6,059 nucleotides of DNA from Clostridiales bacterium UBA7573 (lineage in GTDB: Bacteria; Bacillota; Clostridia; Oscillospirales; CAG-272): the NCBI GenBank assembly GCA_002477905.1, contig DLLB01000028.1, positions 1 through 6,059 on the forward strand. Direction: 5' to 3'. The position numbers and the translations under genes are program-made. The notes below the pieces were generated by a model. That model worked only from the letters and a program-made list of their open reading frames with translations, did no database searches and was not told where the DNA came from. Below, one piece after another: positions 1 to 5,824 of this stretch (its first letter is position 1; each line of letters starts with the position of its first letter).

Positions 1-2
1 CC

Positions 3-902
3 CCCTCAGAACAAGCGCTTTTACGTCATTGTACCTTATGCCCCCGTCAATGCGGCGTCAATCGGCTTGCGGGGCAAAAGGGCTTTTGCCGTGCAACGGG
101 AACGCAAGTCCGCATAGCGCGGGCAGGCACGCATCTTTGGGAGGAGCCGTGTATCTCAGGCGAAACCGGTAGCGGCACCGTCTTTTTCGGCGGATGCACG
201 CTCGGCTGTGTATATTGTCAGAATCGGGAGATCAGTCGGGATTGTGTGGGAAAGCCTTATTCCATTCCGGAGCTTGCGCAAATCTTTCTCTCTCTGCAAG
301 CCAAGGGGCTTGCCAATCTCAATCTGGTGACGCCAACGCATATGGCACTGCATATCGCGGCTGCTTTGCGGATCGCACGGGCAAACGGACTGCAAATCCC
401 CGTCATCTATAACACCAGCGGCTATGAAAGCGTCGCTACCCTGCGACAGCTCTCCGGACTGATAGACGCTTATCTGCCGGATTTTAAATATTGGAATGGA
501 GAGACAAGTGCACGGCACTGTCATGCGCCGGATTATCCGGAGGTTGCCCGTGCGGCAATCGCAGAAATGGTGCGTCAGACCGGCGACATTGCCTTTGATC
601 AGAACGGAATGCTGTTACGCGGCGTCATCGTCCGGCATCTGCTTCTTCCGCATGGCGTATCGGAAGCCAAGCATATCCTGCGGTATCTGTATGAAACCTA
701 TAAAGATCGCATTTATCTCAGCATCATGAATCAGTACACCCCGCCGCCGGAGCTTTGCGATCCCGTATTGGGGCACTGCGTATCCCCATCCGTCTATGAC
801 GCACTCATCGACTGGGCGGCGGCACTCGGTATCACAAACGCTTTTATCCAGGAAGGAGGCACCGTCAGCGAAAGTTTCATTCCAAAGTGGGAGCTGGAAT
901 AA
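3..902 (+). CDS. PflX-like radical SAM protein (5' end cut by window)
   Basis: The frame is open from the left edge to a TAA stop, giving 299 visible residues. The true start lies just outside the window, probably only a few codons away judging by the family's usual length of about 300. Visible residues 65-72 carry the radical SAM cluster motif CxxxCxxC (C65, C69, C72; CTLGCVYC), which binds the [4Fe-4S] cluster that cleaves S-adenosylmethionine. A second cysteine group sits ahead of it at residues 10-29 (C10, C13, C17, C29, with CPRQCGVNR), followed by SGxxGSGTVFFGGC and then QNREIS. This arrangement is typical of the COG1313/PflX group, named for resemblance to pyruvate formate-lyase activating enzymes but with no established substrate. 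No glycyl-radical enzyme gene is visible nearby. The track's internal ATG at 246 would remove the cluster motif, so it is not the start. The family call is firm; the function is unknown. Confidence 0.9.
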   Translation, partial: PSEQALLRHCTLCPRQCGVNRLAGQKGFCRATGTQVRIARAGTHLWEEPCISGETGSGTVFFGGCTLGCVYCQNREISRDCVGKPYSIPELAQIFLSLQAKGLANLNLVTPTHMALHIAAALRIARANGLQIPVIYNTSGYESVATLRQLSGLIDAYLPDFKYWNGETSARHCHAPDYPEVARAAIAEMVRQTGDIAFDQNGMLLRGVIVRHLLLPHGVSEAKHILRYLYETYKDRIYLSIMNQYTPPPELCDPVLGHCVSPSVYDALIDWAAALGITNAFIQEGGTVSESFIPKWELE

Positions 903-973
903 TCGCGTAGCGTTCGCTCCCGCTCTCGGCACACGCCATTTGATTTTGTGCGCGAAATACAATCGTTTTCCAA

Positions 974-1001
974 GTGTCACCCACAAATATAAATCTATAA
1001 A
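974..1001 (+). promoter_or_regulatory. candidate promoter for the lactonase gene (weak)
   Basis: In the AT-rich part of the 151-nt gap after the radical SAM gene, GTGTCA (974-979) and TATAAA (996-1001) are separated by 16 nt, resembling sigma-A -35 and -10 boxes. A second TATAAA at 988-993 has only a poor -35 match upstream. The -35 agreement is partial, so the lactonase could equally be transcribed by read-through from the upstream gene. No convincing terminator separates the two genes. Confidence 0.3.
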
Positions 1002-1040
1002 TCCGATTAGAAGAATCAATAAATTGCTTAAATTGCAGAA

Positions 1041-1046
1041 AGGAAG
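1041..1046 (+). promoter_or_regulatory. ribosome-binding site of the lactonase gene
   Basis: AGGAAG lies 7 nt before the ATG at 1054. The spacer is a run of seven T residues. This site decides the start: the reading frame is open further upstream to 796, but that part overlaps the radical SAM gene and has no family similarity. Confidence 0.75.
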
Positions 1047-1053
1047 TTTTTTT

Positions 1054-2025
1054 ATGTCTGTTTCTCTTTACATTGCCGGTTGCCGCAAAGACGGTGGCAT
1101 TTATCACTGTCTGCTTTCCGAGGACGGAAAGCTCCGGATCGCCTCCGTCACCCCCATGGATCGTCCGATGTTTCTCGCGGCGCAGAACGACACCCTGTAC
1201 GCGTTGCTCCGAAATCCCTATCCGGATTCTCCCAACAGCGCGCTCTGCTCATTTCCGATCCTTGCAGACGGATCGCTCGGCGAAATGTCGCCTTTGCAAT
1301 CGGCAGACGGGGAATGCGCCTGCCATCTGACCTTGTGGAATGGGACACCCGCCTGCGCCAACTATCTTTCCGGCAGTGCCAAACTGTTTCCGGATGTCAC
1401 AATCTCCCACACGGGGAGCGGTCCGAATCTGCCAAGGCAGGACGCGCCGCACACGCACTGCGTGCTTCCGACGCCTGACGGCGCTTATCTTGCCGTCACA
1501 GACCTTGGTCTTGACACAGTGGGGCTGTATCGGCGGGACGGTTCGCTTCACATGGAAGCACATGTGCCGGCAGGACACGGGGCGCGGCATCTGGTATTTT
1601 CACCGGACGGATCTCTGCTTTACTGTGTCAATGAGCTTGCTTCCACGATCACAGTCATGACCTATCAGGATGGTTCGCTTGCCGTGCGCGGCACTTATCC
1701 CGTTCTGCCTGCCGGATACCACGGACGGAAGAACACTGCCGCGGCAATCCGCTATCACGACGGTTATCTTTACGTTTCCAACCGCGGACACAACTCCATC
1801 TCGGTTTTGCGCGCGGTAGGCGATCGGCTGACCTTGGAACAGATTGCAGACTGCGGTGGTGATTTCCCCCGCGACTTTGATCTGTTCGGCAATTATTTTG
1901 TTGTCACCAATCAATTCGGAAACTCGGTATCGGTTTTGGAGAAAAACGGGCACCGGATCGGCAGGGTGACGGATGTGCTGTATCTGCCGGAACCGCTTTG
2001 CGTCATTGCGTCCCCCAAAGTCTGA
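1054..2025 (+). CDS. lactonase family protein, 6-phosphogluconolactonase-like (beta-propeller)
   Basis: This 323-residue protein matches the YbhE/YkgB-type lactonase family (seven-bladed beta-propeller, typically about 340 residues). Family members hydrolyse 6-phosphoglucono-1,5-lactone to 6-phosphogluconate in the oxidative pentose-phosphate pathway, in the cytoplasm; no signal peptide is seen here. Landmarks are LYIAGC near the N-terminus, APHTHCVLPTPDG (131-143) with VTDLGLDTVGLY (148-159), GHGARHLVFSPDG (174-186) followed by YCVNELASTITV (190-201), AAAIRYHDGYLYVSNRGHNSISVL (from 229), and GGDFPRDF (268-275) with TNQFGNSVSVL (285-295). These blade repeats cover the whole protein. The ATG at 1054 follows AGGAAG at good spacing, and the protein begins directly with the first blade. 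The gene ends against a shared terminator and converges on the glucokinase gene, whose product makes glucose 6-phosphate, two steps upstream. Some family members act on other lactones, so the substrate is inferred. Confidence 0.88.
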   Translation: MSVSLYIAGCRKDGGIYHCLLSEDGKLRIASVTPMDRPMFLAAQNDTLYALLRNPYPDSPNSALCSFPILADGSLGEMSPLQSADGECACHLTLWNGTPACANYLSGSAKLFPDVTISHTGSGPNLPRQDAPHTHCVLPTPDGAYLAVTDLGLDTVGLYRRDGSLHMEAHVPAGHGARHLVFSPDGSLLYCVNELASTITVMTYQDGSLAVRGTYPVLPAGYHGRKNTAAAIRYHDGYLYVSNRGHNSISVLRAVGDRLTLEQIADCGGDFPRDFDLFGNYFVVTNQFGNSVSVLEKNGHRIGRVTDVLYLPEPLCVIASPKV

Positions 2026-2055
2026 AGTCGCTTTCCGCTTAACCAAAATCCATCC

Positions 2056-2102
2056 AAAACGCAAACAGGCGAACACAAAATGCGTTCGCCTGTTTGCGTT
2101 TT
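2056..2102. terminator. bidirectional rho-independent terminator
   Basis: A perfect 19-bp inverted repeat has its left arm at 2056-2074 (AAAACGCAAACAGGCGAAC) and its right arm at 2084-2102 (GTTCGCCTGTTTGCGTTTT), with a 9-nt loop. Each strand ends its hairpin in TTTT, formed by the A-rich base of the opposite arm, so it can stop transcription in both directions. It lies 30 nt after the lactonase stop and 10 nt beyond the glucokinase stop, as expected between converging genes. Confidence 0.9.
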
Positions 2103-2112
2103 CAGCGTTCCC

Positions 2113-3069
2113 TTAAAATTTCATACCCAGTGCTGCGGCACCGATGATACCGGCATCGTTGCCGAGAGAAGCGATCTTCACTTCCGTGCGCTCCTCCATA
2201 TCGCGGGTGTACTGCTCTTTGTCGATGATTTTTTTCAAAGGCTTAAGCAGATAATCCTTTTCGTTGCAGATACCGCCGCCGATACAAAGAATCTGCGGTT
2301 GGAAAATGTTAATCATATTGGTCAGACCGGTTGCAAGATGCTCGATGTACCAATTCACGACTTCACATCCGGCAGGATCGTTTTTCCGCATCGCGTCAAA
2401 CGCGGTTCTGCCGCTGACGCCGCTCAGCTTACCGCCGGCAAGCTCCCACATCACGCTGTCTTTGTGCTTGCGCATAACTTCCTTCGTGCGTTTGATCAAC
2501 GCAGTGGCAGAGCTGTATGCTTCCCAGCATCCGCGTCTGCCACAGGAGCAGGGGCGTCCGTTATGCCGGATGACCACATGTCCCAGTTCCGCGCCGGCAT
2601 AGTTGTAGCCGCTGTAAATCTTATGGTCAATGATAATACCGCCGCCAACGCCGGTGCCGAGTGTAATAAACACCGCATCCGCAATGCCTTTGGCAGAACC
2701 TGCAACCGCCTCGCCCAAAGCGGCGGCGTTTGCGTCGTTTGCAACATAGACTTTTTTGAACGGGATGTAGCTTTTCAGCACTTTCGCAATTTCAAAATTG
2801 CGGAAATGCAGATTGTTCGCATATACCACCACACCATGTTTGGAATCTGCGATACCGGGCGTTGCAATACCCGCGTATTCCACATCCTCCACTTTCAGAC
2901 CTGCTGTATCCAGAACGCGCTGGCAAACCATCGCCATATCACGAATCACTTCTTCGCCCGGACGCTCTGCGCGCGTCGGCGTTTTATCTCTTGCGACAAT
3001 TTCCAATTTCTCATTTACCAGTGCGACGGCAATATTGGTGCCGCCAAGGTCGATGCCCATATAATACAT
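2113..3069 (-). CDS. glk: ROK family glucokinase
   Basis: This 318-residue cytoplasmic enzyme phosphorylates glucose with ATP to give glucose 6-phosphate. It has the full ROK layout. The N-terminal phosphate-binding loop is MGIDLGGTNIAVAL (4-17). VANDANAAALGE (109-120) holds the probable catalytic base D112. ITLGTGVGGGII (135-146) is the second phosphate-binding motif. The sugar-binding and zinc region is GAELGHVVI (159-167; E161, H164) and CSCGRRGCWE (174-183), where H164, C174, C176 and C181 are the expected zinc ligands. IGGGI (263-267) and GNDAGIIGAA (303-312) close the fold. Length fits the family. The ATG at 3069 is chosen because AGAAGGAG lies 7 nt upstream. Upstream in-frame codons to 3117 lack a ribosome-binding site and add a basic tail not typical of the family; a second ATG at 3060 is less well spaced. 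There is no DNA-binding N-terminal domain, so this is a sugar kinase and not a NagC/XylR-type repressor. Strict glucose specificity is inferred. Confidence 0.92.
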   Translation of the reverse strand: MYYMGIDLGGTNIAVALVNEKLEIVARDKTPTRAERPGEEVIRDMAMVCQRVLDTAGLKVEDVEYAGIATPGIADSKHGVVVYANNLHFRNFEIAKVLKSYIPFKKVYVANDANAAALGEAVAGSAKGIADAVFITLGTGVGGGIIIDHKIYSGYNYAGAELGHVVIRHNGRPCSCGRRGCWEAYSSATALIKRTKEVMRKHKDSVMWELAGGKLSGVSGRTAFDAMRKNDPAGCEVVNWYIEHLATGLTNMINIFQPQILCIGGGICNEKDYLLKPLKKIIDKEQYTRDMEERTEVKIASLGNDAGIIGAAALGMKF

Positions 3070-3076
3070 AGCTGTT

Positions 3077-3084
3077 CTCCTTCT
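3077..3084 (-). promoter_or_regulatory. ribosome-binding site of glk
   Basis: On the minus strand AGAAGGAG stands 7 nt before the ATG at 3069. It selects this start over an in-frame start at 3117 and over the ATG three codons further in. Confidence 0.85.
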
Positions 3085-3127
3085 TTTGGCAAGTCCGGGG
3101 AATGCCGGTCTTTGCACATTTTTTATC

Positions 3128-3156
3128 AGTATAGCACAGGTTTTCCGATTTGTAAA
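3128..3156 (-). promoter_or_regulatory. strong sigma-A-type promoter of glk
   Basis: Read on the minus strand, TTTACA (3156-3151) and TATACT (3133-3128) are separated by exactly 17 nt. TGC directly before TATACT gives an extended -10 (TGCTATACT). Each box differs from consensus by a single base. Transcription would begin near 3121-3122, leaving an untranslated leader of about 50 nt before the glucokinase ATG. The promoter lies entirely in the 127-nt gap after rnfB. Confidence 0.8.
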
Positions 3157-3196
3157 TGGCTTTTTCGGATATTTCCTTTATATTATCGGTCGCCTT

Positions 3197-4051
3197 TTAT
3201 GCGTTTTCTTCTGTTTCTGCTGATTCTGCCTGTTCCGCATTTTCTGCCGCGATCGGTTTTGCACTTCCCGCATGGATGATTTTTCGCGGACAAACCTGCG
3301 CGCATTTGCCGCAGGCAATGCAACGTTCGGGATCAATCGACGCAAGCGCACCTTCCACTTTCGCGGCTCCGGTCGGACAATTCTTTTCACACAGATGGCA
3401 ACCGATACAACCAACTGTACAATAAGTACGCGTTTGTGCGCCGCGATCTACCGAACGGCATCCGACATAATATGCCGTATCGCACGGAATCAGCCGAATG
3501 ATCTGTTTCGGGCAGGCGGCAACGCAGGTTCCGCATCCGGTACACTTTTTCGCATTGACTTGTGCCACACCGTCCACCACCGTAATCGCGTCAAACGGGC
3601 AATGCGCCGCGCAGGTACCAAAACCGATACACCCATTCGGGCATTCTTTCGTACCACCGCCGAGCTTTGCCGCGCAAACACAGTCCCTGACTCCGTTATA
3701 CCGATATTTTTCCTTTGCGCAGGCTGTGGTGCCGCTACACATCACCTGTGCACGCATCCGGCGGTGCGTTCCTTGGGAAACGCCCATTAAGGCGCAGATG
3801 GCTTGTGCCGCCTGCTCAGAGCAGGCGCCGCAACCACTGACATCGGCTTTCCCCTCTGCGATCGCCTGCGCCATGGCGTCACAGCCGGAATGTCCGCATC
3901 CACCGCAATTCGCCCCCGGCAGAAGTTCCCGGATCTGTTCAATTTTCGGATCTGTTTTAACGGCAAGCAACTTGGACGCGATCGCAAGCGCCGCCCCTAA
4001 GACGCCGCCAAACACCGCAAACCAAAATGCCGCCCATAAAATTCCACTCAT
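3197..4051 (-). CDS. rnfB: Rnf complex subunit B, ferredoxin-type iron-sulfur protein
   Basis: RnfB is the electron-entry subunit of the Rnf complex and is thought to take electrons from reduced ferredoxin on the cytoplasmic side. The 284 residues begin with a membrane anchor (about 5-28). A CGGCGHSGC motif with a fourth cysteine (C49, C52, C57, C74) is the RnfB-specific [4Fe-4S] site. A second cysteine-rich block holds CPNGCIGFGTCAAHCP (C137, C141, C147, C151). Three classic CxxCxxCxxxCP clusters follow at C170-C180, C215-C225 and C244-C254. Additional cysteines at 105, 111, 124, 126, 190, 198 and 211 occur between them; several match positions usual in clostridial RnfB. The last 25 residues form an acidic, Ala/Glu-rich tail. 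The ATG is preceded at 7 nt by AAGGAGG. It is the last gene of the operon, 12 nt after rnfA, and no clear terminator follows. Confidence 0.95.
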   Translation of the reverse strand: MSGILWAAFWFAVFGGVLGAALAIASKLLAVKTDPKIEQIRELLPGANCGGCGHSGCDAMAQAIAEGKADVSGCGACSEQAAQAICALMGVSQGTHRRMRAQVMCSGTTACAKEKYRYNGVRDCVCAAKLGGGTKECPNGCIGFGTCAAHCPFDAITVVDGVAQVNAKKCTGCGTCVAACPKQIIRLIPCDTAYYVGCRSVDRGAQTRTYCTVGCIGCHLCEKNCPTGAAKVEGALASIDPERCIACGKCAQVCPRKIIHAGSAKPIAAENAEQAESAETEENA

Positions 4052-4058
4052 GTAACCG

Positions 4059-4065
4059 CCTCCTT
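4059..4065 (-). promoter_or_regulatory. rnfB ribosome-binding site overlapping the rnfA stop
   Basis: The minus strand reads TAAGGAGG, so the TAA stop of rnfA (4066-4064) supplies the first bases of the AAGGAGG site, 7 nt before the rnfB ATG. A ribosome ending rnfA is therefore placed on the rnfB start region, which suggests translational coupling. Confidence 0.85.
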
Positions 4066-4642
4066 AGCCGAGGTGTACGCCGGAAAAACCGGCGAACGCC
4101 ATCGCGATCAGTCCCGCAGTCACAAGCGCAATCGGCGTTCCGCGAAATGCCTTTGGCGGTTCTGCCTGGTCCACCCGCGCACGCACGCCGGCAAACACCA
4201 CAATCGCCATCGTAAAGCCAACGGCGGCGGAAAAGCCGAACGCGACAGACTGTACAAAATTATATCCGTTCTGTACATTCAACAGCGCCGCGCCAAGCAC
4301 CGCGCAGTTGGTGGTAATCAACGGCAGATAAATGCCGAGCGCAGAATACAAAGCAGGCAGGAATTTCCGCAGTGCCATCTCGATCAACTGCACCAACGCC
4401 GCAATGACCAGAATGAACGCAATCGTTTTCAGATAGGTTAAATCAAACAGCACCAAAATCTGATACACGCCGTAGGTCACCGCACCGGAAACAGTCATGA
4501 CAAACGTCACAGCACAACCCATCCCAAGCGCCGTCTGCGGTTTTTCGGATACGCCGAGGAACGGACAGCATCCCATAAAGCGATAAAAGATGAAGTTCTC
4601 CACAAACACCGCGGTGAACATCAGAAGAAAAATGTCTTTCAT
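4064..4642 (-). CDS. rnfA: Rnf complex membrane subunit A
   Basis: RnfA is a 192-residue integral membrane protein with about six helices. It pairs in inverted topology with its paralogue RnfE to form the ion- and electron-conducting core. The family signature MFTAVFVENFIFYRFMGCCPFLG spans 8-30, and ITTNCAVLGAALL spans 109-121. In characterised Rnf/Nqr complexes, cysteines in these two loops of RnfA/NqrE and RnfE/NqrD hold an intramembrane [2Fe-2S] cluster; the equivalents here are C25 or C26 and C113. Length matches the family (about 190). The ATG at 4642 overlaps the rnfE TGA as ATGA. The frame is open much further upstream, to 5137, but that part only shadows rnfE in another frame. A site reading AGGAGG lies 10 nt before the chosen start. 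Confidence 0.95.
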   Translation of the reverse strand: MKDIFLLMFTAVFVENFIFYRFMGCCPFLGVSEKPQTALGMGCAVTFVMTVSGAVTYGVYQILVLFDLTYLKTIAFILVIAALVQLIEMALRKFLPALYSALGIYLPLITTNCAVLGAALLNVQNGYNFVQSVAFGFSAAVGFTMAIVVFAGVRARVDQAEPPKAFRGTPIALVTAGLIAMAFAGFSGVHLG

Positions 4643-5298
4643 GCCTGCGGTTCCTCCTGTTCCTTTTTCTCCGCGCGCTTTTGCGCCGCATTCTGCGCTT
4701 TGGAAACCAAAGTCCGGAATGCCGCCATTAGGCATCCGACCGTGATAAACGCGCCGCAGGGCATCAAGAACATCAGCATCGGCTGATAATGACTGCCCAA
4801 AACCGGATACCCATAAAGCGTTCCCGCGCCAAACAGTTCCCGTACCGCCGCGACAAGGCACAGCGCGCCGGTAAAGCCGAGTCCCATGGAAAGTCCGTCC
4901 AAAGCAGACGGCAGGACAGGGTTTTTGGAGGCAAACGCCTCCGCGCGGGCAAGAATAATGCAGTTGACCACGATGAGCGGGATAAATACGCCCAGTGAGG
5001 CAGAAAGTGCCGGTAAATATGCCGCAAGCAACATTTCCACCGCTGTCACAAAGCCGGAAATGATGACAATGTACGCCGCAATGCGTACTTGTTTTGGGAT
5101 CATCTTTCGCAAAAGAGAGATGAACACATTGGAACAAATCAATACTGCCGTAACCGACAAGCCCATCCCGACCGCATTTTTGACATTGGTCGTAGTCGCA
5201 AGCGTCGGACAGGTGCCGAGAAGCTGAATAAACAACGGATTCTGCGTAAACAGTCCGTTTTTCAACGGCTCCAGAACCGCTTCTCGAAATTTACGCAT
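4639..5298 (-). CDS. rnfE: Rnf complex membrane subunit E
   Basis: RnfE is a 219-residue, roughly six-helix membrane protein homologous to RnfA and NqrD. The conserved N-terminal stretch has NPLFIQLLGTCPTLATTT (20-37) with C30. PLIVVNCIILARAEAFAS (107-124) carries C113. These are the two cysteines expected to share the intramembrane [2Fe-2S] cluster with RnfA. DGLSMGLGFTGAL (134-146), VRELFGAGTLYG (152-163) and a helix near 175-195 complete the family pattern. The C-terminal 20 residues form a charged Lys/Glu/Ala/Gln tail that probably faces the cytoplasm. The ATG at 5298 overlaps the end of rnfG by 8 nt, and the stop overlaps the rnfA ATG by 4 nt. Confidence 0.95.
   Translation of the reverse strand: MRKFREAVLEPLKNGLFTQNPLFIQLLGTCPTLATTTNVKNAVGMGLSVTAVLICSNVFISLLRKMIPKQVRIAAYIVIISGFVTAVEMLLAAYLPALSASLGVFIPLIVVNCIILARAEAFASKNPVLPSALDGLSMGLGFTGALCLVAAVRELFGAGTLYGYPVLGSHYQPMLMFLMPCGAFITVGCLMAAFRTLVSKAQNAAQKRAEKKEQEEPQA
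4653..4658 (-). promoter_or_regulatory. rnfA ribosome-binding site inside rnfE
   Basis: AGGAGG on the minus strand lies 10 nt before the rnfA ATG, within the last codons of rnfE. Together with the ATGA stop/start overlap it fixes the rnfA start. Confidence 0.75.
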
Positions 5299-5824
5299 GA
5301 ATCTTCCCTCCTTGTACCAATTCTAACGCGATCCGCACGCCGTTCTGTACGCCGCGGGAGGAGATGGACGCACCGGAAATTCCGTCAACGGAAGCCGCGT
5401 CCCGTTTTCCGTTGAATTTGGTAAGATGAGACGCTTCCAGTGCTTTGGAACCGATGCCGGCAGTTTCGGAAGCGGAAACGATGGTTACGCCATGCACCGT
5501 ACCGTCCGCGTTTACCCCCACCATCATGGAGATGTCCCCGCCGTAACCCGGTGAGGCTACATACACGCAGTATCCGACCGTTTCCGTATCTTGTAAAATC
5601 CGATAGCAAGCAGAAACTTCCGCGGGAAAATCTCCTTCACAGGCAACGCTGTCAAGTCCCGGAAATAATTCTCCGATCGCCTGTCTGACCGCTTCCGCCT
5701 CATGCTCTGCAATTTTATCCTTCGTCAACAAATGAACAGAAGCGATCAATACCGCGACAAGCGTGGAAATGCAAAGCAAGACCGCCGCTACGCGAAGCAC
5801 AAATTTCAGTTCAATTTTTTGCAT
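5291..5824 (-). CDS. rnfG: Rnf complex flavoprotein subunit G
   Basis: RnfG is a membrane-anchored FMN-binding subunit whose soluble domain faces outside the cytoplasm. It normally carries FMN attached covalently by the flavin transferase ApbE. The 177 residues have one N-terminal membrane helix (about 8-30). The FMN-binding domain contains SPGYGGDISMMVGVNADG (91-108) and SASETAGIGSKA (117-128, cf. the usual ETPGLG). The flavinylation motif is DGISGASISS (147-156). Here the acceptor position of the usual S/T-G-A-T is a serine, S153, encoded by TCC at 5368-5366. The start at 5824 is supported by GGAGGG 10 nt upstream and because the membrane helix then begins near residue 8. Upstream in-frame codons to 5869 lie inside rnfD. 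It overlaps rnfD by 14 nt and rnfE by 8 nt. Confidence 0.94.
   Translation of the reverse strand: MQKIELKFVLRVAAVLLCISTLVAVLIASVHLLTKDKIAEHEAEAVRQAIGELFPGLDSVACEGDFPAEVSACYRILQDTETVGYCVYVASPGYGGDISMMVGVNADGTVHGVTIVSASETAGIGSKALEASHLTKFNGKRDAASVDGISGASISSRGVQNGVRIALELVQGGKIHA
5304..5314 (-). promoter_or_regulatory. rnfE ribosome-binding site inside rnfG
   Basis: The minus strand reads AAGGAGGGAAG here, with the AGGAGG core about 8-9 nt before the rnfE ATG at 5298. These bases also encode the Gln-Gly-Gly-Lys end of RnfG, so the last rnfG codons double as the rnfE translation signal. Confidence 0.8.

Noticed and set aside
156..524. 122-codon minus-strand frame opposite the radical SAM gene
   Set aside because: It is a shadow of the conserved radical SAM coding sequence, with no recognisable domain.
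903..957. Possible hairpins after the radical SAM gene (AGCGTTCGCT; GCACA...TGTGC)
   Set aside because: The stems are only 4-5 bp and no T-run follows, so they do not make a credible terminator.
940..963. TTGATT and TACAAT as a promoter for the lactonase
   Set aside because: The spacer is only 12 nt, too short for sigma-A promoter recognition.
796..1053. In-frame upstream extension of the lactonase gene
   Set aside because: It overlaps the radical SAM gene and an AT-rich gap, while the ATG at 1054 has a ribosome-binding site and begins the first propeller blade.
3085..3110. CCGG-CATTCC-CCGG repeat in the glk leader as a regulatory hairpin or riboswitch
   Set aside because: A 4-bp stem with no extension and no recognisable riboswitch pattern is not enough support.
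2080..3279. 399-codon open frame on the + strand opposite glucokinase
   Set aside because: It is antisense to a clearly recognisable ROK kinase, matches no family I know, and has no ribosome-binding site of note; it is a by-product of codon bias in glk.
4643..5137. In-frame extension of rnfA upstream to 5137
   Set aside because: It overlaps rnfE in another frame, shows no RnfA similarity, and the conserved RnfA N-terminus begins at the ATG at 4642.
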